Assembly: GCA_011525695.1 (NCBI GenBank)
Contig: WYBX01000107.1
Location: 1 to 64,000, forward strand
Source: Verrucomicrobiia bacterium
Lineage (GTDB): Bacteria; Verrucomicrobiota; Verrucomicrobiia; Opitutales; Opitutaceae
DNA length: 64,000 bases
Direction: 5' to 3'
Shown: positions 15,789 to 27,400 of the stretch, in pieces
Position numbering within the stretch: the stretch's first letter is position 1
Layout of the letters: each line of letters starts with the position of its first letter
Notes under the pieces: generated by a model
Told to the model about the DNA's origin: nothing
Databases searched by the model: none
The model's input: the letters and a program-made list of their open reading frames with translations, nothing else
Position numbers and translations under genes: made by a program

Positions 15789-17318
15789 ATGTCGGACCCC
15801 CATCCCCTCCGCATGGCGCTGGTCGCGCTGGCTCTCCTGGCCCTGCCGTTCGCCACTGCCGCCACCCCGCATTCAAGCTTGGTCATCGTGCTCGACGGAC
15901 TCCGGCCCGATTACATCACGCCGGCCCTGATGCCACACCTCCACGCCCTTGGCGAGTCGGGCATCGTTGCCGAGGCCCACCACGCGGTTTTCCCGACCGT
16001 TACTCGGGTCAATTCGCCCTCGATCGCCACCGGCGCGTATCCAGCCGCCCATGGCTTGATGCAGAATACGATCCTGATTCCTGAGGCCTCGGCGGATCCG
16101 ATCGACACGGCAGATGCCGAGGCGCTGCGCGCAGCCGATGCCGCCTTGGGCGGGCGGCTGCTGACGGCGCCGACGATAGGGGAACTGCTGGCGCGGGCCG
16201 GCCGGAAGGTCCTCGTCACCTCCTCCGGCAGCACCGGCTCGGCCTTCCTGCTCAATCCGCGGCCCGGCGATGGCAGCAGCCTGCTCAACAGCCGCGGCTT
16301 GGTCTGGCCGCCCGCGCTGCGGTCCGGCGCCGAGGCGCGCCTCGGCCCGCCGCCGGCCGTGGCCTATCCGAGTTCGGCCGGCAATCGCTGGGCGGTCGAC
16401 GCCTATCTCGAGATTGGGCTGAAGGAGCTCCGGCCCGACGTCACCTTCATGTGGCTGACGGATCCGGATGGCACGGCGCACAAGCATGGCATCGGCGCGC
16501 CGGAAACCCTCGAAGGTCTCCGGCAGGTTGATGCCGAAATCGGCCGGTTGCTGGCAACGCTGGAGCGGCGGGGACTGAGGGAGCAGGTGAACATCTTCGT
16601 GACGGCGGATCACGGTTTCTCGACGCACGGCGGACCATTCAACCTGCGGGCACTGCTCACCGCGCGGGGGCTGGCGGCGGGTGTGCGCATTGTCGGCAAC
16701 CAGATTTATGTGGGGACCGGCGGGGATGAGAAGATCCGTCGGATCGTGGAACTGCTCCAGGCCACGGAATGGGTCGGCGCCATCTTCACCCGGGCGGCTG
16801 CACCCGGGAGTCACGAAGGCTTTGCCGCCGGCACGCTGTCGTTCGAGGCCATTCATTATCGGCATCCGCGGGCCGCGGACATCCTGGTGGATCCCAACTG
16901 GTCCGATGCGCCCAATGCCCACGGCTATCCGGGCAGGACGATGTCGGGCGGGGTCGCCGGCCACGGCTCCTCGAGCCCGTACGACATCGGAATCCGGTTG
17001 ATTGCCGCCGGGCCGGACCTCAAGCGTGCCACCCGAAGCCAGGTGCCGACCGGCAACATCGATCTGGCGGTGACGCTATGCCGGCTCCAAGGAATCCCGG
17101 CGGCACCGACGATGCAGGGGCGCGTCCTGGCCGAACTGTTGCGCGACGGGTCGGCGGTGGACGCGGTGAAGGTAGAGCGGATCGTGCTGCGGACGACGGT
17201 CGCGTCCGGAAGCGGCCATTACGAGCTCGAGCTGCACAAGGCCCGCGTCGGTGCGACCGAATACATCGACTTCACCCGCACGCGCCGGTCGGATTCTCCG
17301 CAGCCCCCTGCCAGGTAA
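15789..17318 (+). CDS. Secreted alkaline-phosphatase-superfamily phosphodiesterase (NPP-like)
   Basis: A 509-residue protein with a signal peptide (residues 1-~25). Metal and catalytic motifs of nucleotide pyrophosphatase/phosphodiesterases are visible: VIVLDGLRPD (D36), the nucleophile region FPTVTRVNS (T72 the likely nucleophile, N75 kept), DPDGTAHKHG, TADHGFSTH and AGHGSSSPYD. The usual PNH after the nucleophile reads VNS, so the histidine is absent. Probably hydrolyses phosphodiester bonds in the periplasm or outside; the substrate is unknown. ATG 15789 was chosen because it begins the signal peptide. Confidence 0.9.
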   Translation: MSDPHPLRMALVALALLALPFATAATPHSSLVIVLDGLRPDYITPALMPHLHALGESGIVAEAHHAVFPTVTRVNSPSIATGAYPAAHGLMQNTILIPEASADPIDTADAEALRAADAALGGRLLTAPTIGELLARAGRKVLVTSSGSTGSAFLLNPRPGDGSSLLNSRGLVWPPALRSGAEARLGPPPAVAYPSSAGNRWAVDAYLEIGLKELRPDVTFMWLTDPDGTAHKHGIGAPETLEGLRQVDAEIGRLLATLERRGLREQVNIFVTADHGFSTHGGPFNLRALLTARGLAAGVRIVGNQIYVGTGGDEKIRRIVELLQATEWVGAIFTRAAAPGSHEGFAAGTLSFEAIHYRHPRAADILVDPNWSDAPNAHGYPGRTMSGGVAGHGSSSPYDIGIRLIAAGPDLKRATRSQVPTGNIDLAVTLCRLQGIPAAPTMQGRVLAELLRDGSAVDAVKVERIVLRTTVASGSGHYELELHKARVGATEYIDFTRTRRSDSPQPPAR

Positions 17319-17346
17319 ATCCATTCATTCCGGCAGCGCAGTCGCC

Positions 17347-17386
17347 GAGCCACTTGCGTGTCGTGATCACGACGCGCAAGTGGCTC
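17347..17386. terminator. 40-bp near-perfect palindrome between convergent genes
   Basis: GAGCCACTTGCG(T)GTCGTGA is followed immediately by its complement with one mismatch. It lies 28 bp after the phosphodiesterase stop and 95 bp before the LuxR gene stop, so it can end transcription from both sides. No T-run follows; termination is inferred from position and stem strength. Confidence 0.6.
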
Positions 17387-17480
17387 AAGGGATCACGGGC
17401 GCTGCCGGACCCGTCATGGGAGCCAAGTCAACCGGCCAGGCTCGAAACGATTTCTAATGGCCTGTACGCGCAGCGGAAAG

Positions 17481-17945
17481 TCATGCCCGCGATCCCTTTG
17501 CCTCCAAGCGGCGGGCGGCGCTTACGGCCGCGGTGCGGGTTTCGACGTGGAGCTTCGCGAAGAGGTTTTCGAGATGCTTGCCGACGGTTTTTCGGGAGAT
17601 TCCCAGAATTGTCGCAATCTCGGCGTCGCGTTTCCCGTGGGCCACCCAGCCCAGCACCTCGCACTCGCGCCGGGTCAACCCCGCCGCATGCAGGGTGGCA
17701 AACTCCGCCGAGGCGGCCTTCGACCGCGCCCCGGCCCGCAGCTCCTTTAGCCGGCTCGCCCGGCACTTGCGCAGGAGTTCCGCCAGCGTCGGCATGTCCG
17801 CCTGATCCCGGCGGGTACCAGCCCCGGGCAAATGGCGCAGGTGTTTCAGTCCATCCAGCGCAATCCGGCGAACCTGGGCCGCCGTGGGAGCGGCATGCAG
17901 GTTCTGCAGGGTGCGGGCAAATACGACGGCGGCAGTGGCATCCAT
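17481..17945 (-). CDS. LuxR-type helix-turn-helix regulator
   Basis: A 154-residue protein. The C-terminal ~65 residues form a LuxR/GerE helix-turn-helix: LTRRECEVLGWVAHGKRDAE, IATILGISRKTVGKHLENLF and AKLHVETRTAAV. The N-terminal ~85 residues are short, helical and match no sensor domain I recognise. ATG 17945 was chosen because the 30 codons upstream read into the dyad-rich leader. It is divergent from the giant surface-protein gene across 492 bp, so control of that gene or of itself is plausible. Confidence 0.85.
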   Translation of the reverse strand: MDATAAVVFARTLQNLHAAPTAAQVRRIALDGLKHLRHLPGAGTRRDQADMPTLAELLRKCRASRLKELRAGARSKAASAEFATLHAAGLTRRECEVLGWVAHGKRDAEIATILGISRKTVGKHLENLFAKLHVETRTAAVSAARRLEAKGSRA

Positions 17946-17977
17946 GATCAAACCGCGCAGTCGCGCCGGCCGGGCGA

Positions 17978-18073
17978 ATTTTTGCAATCCGATTGTCCTA
18001 GGGGACGGACCCGTCCTGCTGGTGCGGGGCCGCAAAGCCCCGGCTTATTGCAAAAATACGGAATCATCCGTAT
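17978..18073. promoter_or_regulatory. Nested dyad-symmetry element between the LuxR gene and the giant gene
   Basis: An exact 11-bp inverted repeat, ATTTTTGCAAT (17978-17988) and ATTGCAAAAAT (18047-18057), encloses two further hairpins: GGACGG/CCGTCC and GGGGC-CGCAAA-GCCCC. Next to it is ATACGGA-ATCA-TCCGTAT (18056-18073), an 18-bp operator-like palindrome. It lies in the leader of the LuxR gene and upstream of the giant gene. It may be an operator cluster or a structured leader; function is inferred. No gene was seen in the remaining 18074-18437. Confidence 0.5.
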
Positions 18074-18437
18074 CGGCAGGTCGGAACTTCTCGGATACAC
18101 TGGGTCCATGATGACCTTCCACCGGCCGGCGCTTCCGCCGCAGGGACACTAGCGATTCAGCTTCGTTCCCGGCCGGGCCGGCCGGACGTTGCCGGCCGTC
18201 GACCTGCTCCAGCTTCACCGTTCGTCTCCCACCCGCCCTTCCATCTTCAACCATTCCCACCGTCCGCCGGCAGCGCCAGGCATGCCGTCCCCGGACGCCA
18301 CTGCGTTCACGCTGAACGGCGCCTGCCGTCAGCCAGCGCGATCGCTGCAGCCGCTGCTCCCGCCCGAATTCCTCCGGGGTTCGCCGGGGCCTGCCATTTC
18401 CTTTTTTCCGTCTCCGATCTCCCGCTTCCCACCTCGC

Positions 18438-21400
18438 ATGAAATCGCGCCGTTTCGTCCTGTCCCTGTTTTGCCTGTTCCTGCCGCTGCCAACCTGGGCG
18501 CAACCCACCGCCACCACGGAGCTTCCCGCCACGACAGTGACCGCGGGCGTGCCGGCCGCTTTCACGCCGGTGACCGCGGATGGCGGGACTGCCCCGCATG
18601 CGTTCACCGTCGACCCCGCGCTGCCAAACTGGCTCGCGCTCGATGCGGCGACCGGGCAGATCACGGGCACTCCGGATTTCGATCCGCTGATGGCGCCGTT
18701 CGCGGGTTACGATGACTTCAACGCGGGCGAGACGCCGAAGTGGGCCTACTATCTGCGGCCGCTGGGCGGGACCAATGGCGAACTGCGGTTCACCGGTTCG
18801 CGGCTCGAGTTCATCAAGGCGGAGGGTCCGGGAAACTACTTTCTCGGCTGGGACGGCGATCCGTCGAATACCCCGTCATCCCGCACGACCGCCAGCTTCG
18901 GGCAGAGCTGGGCCGCCGAGCTCACGGTCACGAACAACTTCAATGCCGAGGAAGGGACGTATGCGGCGATTGGATTGGAGGCGGCGGGTGGTGCCGGGAG
19001 CTATTTTTCGCTCGTAGTCACGAATTCGGGGGGCAACAGGATGGTGCGCGCCGCAGGCAGCGGCGGCGGCGAGTCGATCGCGGACGCCTCCGCGCACAGC
19101 ACGGTGTGGCTGCGGTTGGCTTGGGATGCAGGGACGAAGCAGCTGCACGCCAGCTACAGTTTCGATGGCGGCGGCACGTTCTCTTCGCTCGCCTCGTACG
19201 ACGTGACGGACACCTGGGGCACCGCAGCCACCAGCGGCTTCTATTTCGAACTGCTCGGCGACAGCAGCAGCGCCGCCGCCGTGCCGGCCTGGAGCATGTA
19301 CGTCGATGACTTCACGCTCACCGGCTCGAGCCCGACGACGCACACCATGACGGTCACGGATGCCGCGGCGGCCTCGGCCAGCAGCACGTTCGAACTCACG
19401 CTCGCTGCGCCGGAACTGACGGCGACGACGGCGATTCCCGCGAGCACGCTGACGGCTGGCGAGCCGGTGGTTCCCTTCACGCCGGTGACCGCCGCTGGCG
19501 GCGTGCCGCCGCTGCCCCGCTTCGTCACTCCGGCGCTGCCGCCGGGGCTGTCAATGGACCCGGACGGACTCATCACCGGCAGCCCGGCGGCCGGAGCGGC
19601 CATTCCCCCGTTTGCCGGCGCCGAAAACTTCGATTCCGCCAACTACGACCTCTGGGCCTATTACTTCCGCCTCGACCCGGTTTCCGAAAACGGGAGCCTC
19701 GACATTGCCGACGGCCGACTGGAATTCACCAAGGGACCCGGGGAAGCCACGTATTTCCTCGGCTGGGACGCGGACAGGAACTCCGACGACAGCCGGTCAT
19801 CGGCGAGCCTCGCGACGGACTGGGTGGCCGAGATCACGGCCACGCACACCTTCGATCCCACGCTGGACGGGTGGGCTAGCATCGGGTTCGAGGTGGCGGG
19901 CGGCGACACCAGCTACGCCGCGATCATGCTGAGCAGCGGAGGCGGCGCACTGAGGATCCGGGCCGAGACGATCGGCGGTGACTTTGCCGACGTCGTATCG
20001 CCGGTGAACAGCGGTGTCCGGCTGCGGCTCGAATGGAATGCCGCAACCCGGGAACTGGCCGCATCCTACAGCGTGGACGGCGTGAGCTACACGCACCTCA
20101 AGACGTTCACGCCGGTCACGGACTGGGCGCCTGGGGCAGTGACCGACGGCTTCTATTTCGAGGTTTTCGGCAACACCAGCCAGGAGCCGGCGATCGGGCC
20201 CGGGCAGATGTACATCGAAGACTTCAAGGTGGAGGCCACGGGGCCGACCACGACCGCGCACACGGTCATGGTGGCCGATCGAGTCGGCACCGAGGCCGGC
20301 AGCCCGTTCACGCTCACTTTCCTGGCCCCGCCGCCACCCGTGGTGACCGCCATCAATGGCGACGGACTGCCCGGCAGCGTGGTAATCATCGAGGGATCCC
20401 ACCTTGCGGGCACGACCAGCGTCACCTTCGACGGAGTTCCGGCCACCTTCAACTTTGACACCGCGACCTCGACGCTCACCGCCACCGTGCCCTTCGGCGC
20501 GAGAAGCGGTGCGGTTGTCGTGACCACCCCGTCTGGCGCGACCACCGGCAACGAGTTCACGATTCCCATCGCCATCATCCAGCAGCCCACCCACAGCGTC
20601 GTCTCGCCCGGGCAGGCTGCAGCATTGACGGTTCACGTCAGCGGTGGCGCGGCGGGCACGGAGCCGTACTCCTTCCAGTGGCGTCGCGACGGCGCGGACA
20701 TTCCCGGTGCGACCCACCCGGTCCTCTATCTCGAGGGCGTGGACGAGGCGGATGCGGGGGCGTACGAGGTCGTGATTGGGGATGGTGTTGATACGATCAC
20801 GTCGGGCCGGGCGGCGATCGCACTGGCGACACCGCGCTGGCACTGGAGCAACCGGGTCCCGCAGGGGAACGATCTCTCGTCGATCGCGTATGGCGCGGGT
20901 CGCTTCGTGGCGACCGGCTGGAGCGGGACGATTGTGACCTCGGAGGATGGCATGGCGTGGGTGCTGCAGCCGCAGCGTCCGCCCGCCGCGTTCACGGCCG
21001 TGGCCTGGAATGGGGCGCATTTCGTGATCGTCGGCAGCGGCGGCAACATCCTCAGCTCGACCACGGGGCTGGAATGGACCCAGCACAACGTGGGCCAGGA
21101 TGTCTTCTTCGCCGACGTGGTCTTTGCCCATGGCAGGTGGGTCGCGGTCGGCGCGGGTGGCGCGGTGTTCACCTCGGTCGATGCGGTCACCTGGACCCGG
21201 CAGGATCTCGGCGAATTCCATGAGTACATCAACGCCATCATCGGCACGCCGACGGGCTTCGTGGCGGTGGGAGAGGCGGGCCAGGTGCTGGTGAGCGATT
21301 CGGCGGCTGCCGCATGGACGATCGGTGAAGCGGCTCCCGGCCTCCCGTTGTTCGATCTCGAACTGCGCAACGGCGTTTACGTCGCGACCGGGGTTGGGCA

Positions 21401-24400
21401 CATCTTCACGTCGACCGACGGATCGACCTGGACGGCGGCGGTGCTGCCGCCGGTGGATCCGGGGATCGACTGGAATGCAGTCGTGGCGACCGACGATGGC
21501 TTCATGGTTGCGGGCGCCAGTTATCCGGACACCTCCGACACGCCCAAGGGTTATATCCTTCATTCGGCCAATGGCACGGACTGGACCGCCCGGACGGTGC
21601 CGGGCAGCCCAGGCTTCAGCGCGATCGGCCATGGCGCCGCAGGCTATGTTGCAGTGGGGGTGCTGGGCCAGATCACGCACTCATCCGACGGGATGACTTG
21701 GGAGTCGCGGAGCACCGGCTTCGCCTTCCCGGGCGAGGCGTATGCGGCGGCCACGGGTCCGGCGGGAACCGTCGTTGCCGGTTCGGGGGGCAATCTCTAC
21801 CTGTCTGCCAACCATCGGGACGGCTGGCAGTGGATCGATGCCGGGGCGCAGCCGCAGGAGACGCTCTATGCGGCGACGTATGCCAACGGCAATTACGTCG
21901 TGGTGGGTGGAAACCATGCCGGGACCGGCGTGGTGCTGAGCTCACCGTCGGCGGCGCCGGGAACCTGGACCCGGCTGCCGATCGCCGGGCCGGACTTCCT
22001 GGCCGCGGTGGCATTTGATCCGACGGCCGGCCGGTTCGTGGCGGCCGGAACGGGCGACAAGATCTATCATGCCGGCAATCCGGCAGGGGAATGGCTGGCC
22101 GTGGACAAGCCGGCGGGCGACACGATCCGCGCTGCGGTGGCCGCCGGTGGCGCGTATGTGCTCGTCGGAGACAACGGGGCGGTGTTCACGTCGGTCGACG
22201 GCACCAGCTGGCAGGCGGCGCCGCGGATCACGGGTGTGCAGCTGGGCGCGGTCGCGTATGGGAACGGCCGGTTCGTGGCGGCGGGATTCAATGGCTCCCC
22301 AGGGGCGCAGCGGACCGTGCTGATCACGTCCACCGACGGTGGCCAGAGCTGGCAGGAGATGCCGGTGCCGTTCACCGGGTCGGTCCGCGGGATGACGTTT
22401 GCCGACGGCCGTTTCTGGACGATCGGGGGCACCTCGACCATCCTGAGCACGGCGAATGGCGTCGACTGGGAGCCGCAGACCTCGCAATTCGCCGGGCTGC
22501 TGCGGGGAATCGTGCGCACGCCGGCCGGCTATGTTGCGGCGGGATCGGGCGGCGTGGTGCTCACGCTGGCCGCGCCGGAGGCGACGCTCCTGATTCCCGA
22601 CCAGACGGTGATTGCGCAAACCCCGGCGGGCTTCACGCCGGTGGCGGGAGCGGGCGGGCATCCGCCCTATCATTTCAGCATCCATCCGGCGCTGCCCGAG
22701 GGCCTGGAGTTGGATCCTGCGACCGGCGCGATCACGGGAACGCCCACCTTCGCGGCCGCGATGCCGGCCTTTGCCGGCGGGGATGACTTCAATGCCGGGC
22801 AGACGGCGAAGTGGGCCTATGATTTCCGGCTGATGGGCGAGGCCACGGGGAACGGGAACCTCGCATTCACCGGTGGACAGCTCGAGTTCACGACGGCAGC
22901 GCCGCTGGGCGGCAGCCATTTCCGCGGCTGGGACGGTGCACCGGCGGAAACCCCAGCATCCGTGACCACCGCGAGCGTGGCGACCAGCTGGATCGCGGAA
23001 GTCTCCGCGCACCACGATTTCGTTCCCGCGGGCTCCGGAAGTTTCGCCTCGATCGGCTTCGAGGTGGCCAACGGTCTTGGCGATTACGTGGCGCTGATGC
23101 TGGTGAACTCCGCCGTGGGCGGCCTGCAGGTGCGATCGGAGCGCGGTGACACGTGGGCCAATGCGGCCGGCGTCACCGATGCGCGGTTGCGACTGAGCTG
23201 GGACGCCGGCACCCGCGTGCTCAGCGCGGCCTATAGCACTGACGGTGGCGGGAGCTTTGCGCCGCTTGCCTCCTACGAGCTCACGACCGGGTGGGAGCGT
23301 GGATTCCACGTTGAAGTGTTCGGGAATTCCTACGCGGAGAACACCATCCCCGCCGGGCTGATGCGCCTGGATGATTTCGCAGTCACGGCCACCTCGGCGG
23401 CGAGGGCGATCCACACCCTGACGGTGACTGACGCCGCGGGCGTGAGCGCAAGCCGTGCATTCGGACTCACGGTCGAGTATCCGGCCGCTGTGGTCGCGGG
23501 GATTTCGCCCGCCTCCGCCGTTGCTGGTGCCACGGTGACGATCACCGGCAGCGGGCTGACGGGCGCCACGGCGGTGGAATTCAACGGCGTGCCGGCCCAG
23601 TCCTTCACCGTGGTGTCCGACACGGAGATTGCCGTGGTCGTGCCGGATGGTGCCGGCAGCGGCCTGGTGACGGTAACCGGAATCTCGGGCGCGGTCTTGA
23701 ACGCGCCGGGTACATTCGTGACCCTGTATCCGCCGGCGATCCTGGATCAGCCGGTGTCCCGCCGAGTGGTGGCTGGTGGCAGCGTCGAGCTGAGCGTGGG
23801 CGCCACCGGCAGTGCACCGCTGGCGTATCAATGGCGCCGTGACGGCGTGGCCATTCCCGGCGCGAACGCGCCGGTCCTCGTGCTCGACGGGCTTTCGAGC
23901 GATGAGGCCGGCGAGTACTCCGTGCGCGTAAGCAACGCCGTCACCGGCGTCGACAGCAGCGGTGCATTCCTGGAGGTGCTCCCCGCCGAGATGCACCTCT
24001 GGCAGCAGTTCACCGCGTGGTCGACGGAGCAGGCGCCCGGCCGGGCGGTATCGGACGGCGCGGGCCGGGTTTACCTTCCCTGGACGATCCACGATCGGAT
24101 ACCGGACATGGTCGGCGGCTGGCAGACCGGGGCACTGGCCCGACTCGACGAGACCACGGGGGCGCTGGATCCGGCCTTCCGGCTCGATCCGCGCTTCCGG
24201 GCGGCGACACACCTGCTGACGCTGCCGGACGGGCGGCTGGTCATCGCGGTCTCGGCCGGCGACGCTTTCACGGTGATCCGGACCGATGAGACGGGTGCGC
24301 TGGATCAGACCTTCCAGGCGCCATTCTTCGCCCGCGGAATCCGTTTCCTGGCGCTGCAGGGCGACAAGATCCTGGTGGTGGCGACCGACAACCTCGACGC

Positions 24401-27400
24401 CAACGCCCCGGCGGGCGCACTCGCGGTCACCCCAGGGATCCATCGGCTCAACGCGGACGGCACGACCGATGAGAGCTTCGCGCCGGTGCGCGTCAGCGGG
24501 CTGCTCTTCGGGCCGCCGGTGGTGGACGGCAGTGGCCGGATCCTCCTCGCGGGCAGTTTCAATGCCGTCAATGGCACGCCGCGCTACAATCTCGCGCGGT
24601 TGGCGGCCAACGGATCGCTGGATGCAGCCTTCGATCCAGCGGCCCTCCCGGCCGGGTTCAGCAGTGTCCAGGCCCGGGCCGCCCTGGTCCAGTCTGACGG
24701 GCGGATCGTATTCGTCGGCGACTTCAGCACCGCGACGCGCGGAACCGGGGGCGATCCGATGATGGCAATCCGGTTCAATGACGACGGTTCGTACGATGAA
24801 ACCTTCGCCCGCCCGCTGCGCAGCGAACTCGGGTTTGCACCCGGCTTCCGGATGCGTTTTGCGGTTGCCGGTGCCGACGGGTCCATCTTCGGCGTGAGCG
24901 ACCGGTTGGTGAGGCTCTCCGCCGACGGCACGCCCGATCCGGCGTTCGATTCGCGGCCCTTTGGCCGGGAAACCTTCTGGATTTCAGTGACGTCGGACGG
25001 TCGTTTGCTCGTGCCGGATCTCGGTGCCGTCGCGGGGAAGGTCACGCCACAGTCGCTGGCCGGCAACGGGATCGCGGCGTTCTTCGCCGATGGCACGCCG
25101 GATCACCGGTTCCAGACGGGCGGCTGGGGCCGCAGCGTGTTCCCGGCCGATGGCGTCGTGCTCAGTGATGGCCGGCTCTGGCTGGCGGGCGACTTCAATC
25201 GGGTGGGAGGCATGGCTGCGCCTGGCCTCCTGCAGGTTGGCTTGGACGATGAACCGGTCCCAATGAGCATCGATGCCGGCGGGCGCACGATGACCTTTGC
25301 GACGATCGCGCCCGCGGAGAATGACCGGATCTACGCGATCCTCACCCAGCCTTTCAATTCAACCCAGCCGATCGGTCCCTCCCTGATCCGACTGAACGCG
25401 AATGGCACCACCGACTCCAGCTTCGTGCCCGTCCTGCCCGGCAACTATGATCTCAACTCCGCGTCAGTTCACGCCGCCCCCGGCGGCGGGCTGCTGCTGG
25501 CCCAGGGCTACGTCAGTGCCCAGGCGGCCCTGGACGGTTCCGCCGGTGACTCGCTGATCCGCCTGCTCCCGAGTGGCGCCCGCGACGGCGGATACGTCGC
25601 CGGCCTCTCGTCCTTCGCGACGGTCGAGCGCGACGCCGGCAACCAGGTGACGATGATCCGGACCGGCGGTCTCAACGTCGCCCAGGTGCTGCCGGATGGC
25701 CGCGCGCTCGTGATCGCCTCGACGATTGACGGTGCGCTGCGGCTGCTCCGGCTGACCTCGACCGGCGCGGTGGATCCCACGTTCAACGCGCCATCGTTCG
25801 GCACGATCGAGCCTTCCACGGGCTTCACTTCGAATATCCACGATCCGGTTACCGCTACGACGACGCAGTTCCCGATCAGCACGTACAGCGCGGCGGATCT
25901 GGTGCAGGCCGCGGTGCAGATGCCGGACGGCCGCGTCTATGTGGGCGGCCGGTTCCAGCTCGGAGCGGCCCCGCGCGGACTCGCCCGGCTCAACCCGGAT
26001 GGTTCCCTCGACGACACCTTCACGGGCGAAGGCATCGAATTCAGCGGGCCAGACGCAGACCCGTATATCAACGCGCTCGCCGTCGACGGTGCCGGCCGGC
26101 TTTACGCAGGCGGCCGGTTCGATCGCGTCGCGGGCCTGCCCATGCCGGGGCTTTTCCGGCTCACGCCGGACGATGAGCTTGATACCCACTGGAATCCGGG
26201 CTTCATCGTGCTCGATGTGCCGCGTGCCGCGGTGCGGATCGTGCCGGTGGGCGAAAAGCTCTACGTATTCGGCACGGTCGCACTGCCGCATGAGACGATC
26301 CCGTCCGTATTTGAAATCGCCGACATCCCCGCGCCCGTCGCGATCACGGCCGGTCCCGTGGGCGGTACGATCCTCGCCGGTTCGCCGCTCCAGCTGAACG
26401 TCGCGGCGGTCGGCAGCGGACTGGCCTTCCAGTGGTACAAGGACGGTGCGCTCCTGCCCGGCCAGACCGGCGCCACCCTCGCGTTCACCAGCGTCACCCT
26501 CCTCGATGCCGGCACCTACCACGTGGTCGTGACGAACGCCGCCGGCAGCGCCACCTCGGGCCCCGCGGTCGTGGTCGTGCACCAGCCGCCCGTCATCACG
26601 GTCCCGCCCGTCGCGCAGACGGTGAACGCGGGTGGAAACGTGACTTTCAGCGTCACCGCCACCGGCAACCCGGCCCTGTCCTACCAGTGGCGTCGGAACG
26701 GCTTTAACCTCGCGGGCGCGACGGGACCAACGCTCACCCTGACCAACATCCCGCTGGAGGGCGGTGGCAACTTCTCCGTGGTCATCAGCAACAGCGTTGG
26801 ACTCATCCAGTCCACTCCGGTGACGCTGACGGTGAACCCCCCGCAGCCGTTCGTCACGAGCCCGTCCGAAGCCTTCGGAGTCTTGGGCCGGGCGTTTGCC
26901 TACCAGGTGACGGCGAACACGCCGCAGGTGACTTATAGCGCCACCGGTCTTCCGGCCTGGCTGCAAATCAATGCGACCACCGGCACGATCACGACCGTCA
27001 ACGGCATTGCCGAGGTGGCCGGGTCGTTCGACGTGATGATCGGCGCCGCGAATATCAACGGGAGCAACGAGAAGCTGCTCACGATCACGATCCAGCCGCC
27101 ACCGCCGATCATCAACAGCGCCCCGGCCACCGTGGGCCGCGTCGGAGACAGCAGCTTCAGCTTCAGCGTCCTGGCCGTGAACATGCTCGAGGGGGCGACC
27201 TACAGCGCCACCGGACTCCCGGACGGCCTGGCGATCGATCCCGCCACGGGTATGATCACCGGCACGCCGCAGACGGCGGGGACCTTCAATGTGATCCTGA
27301 TGGCGACCAATGCGACGGGCACGGCCACGAGCCCGCTCGTCCTCACGGTCGAGCCGCCACTGAACGTTCCGGTCTACTCGGGTCCGAAGACCCTCAGTGC

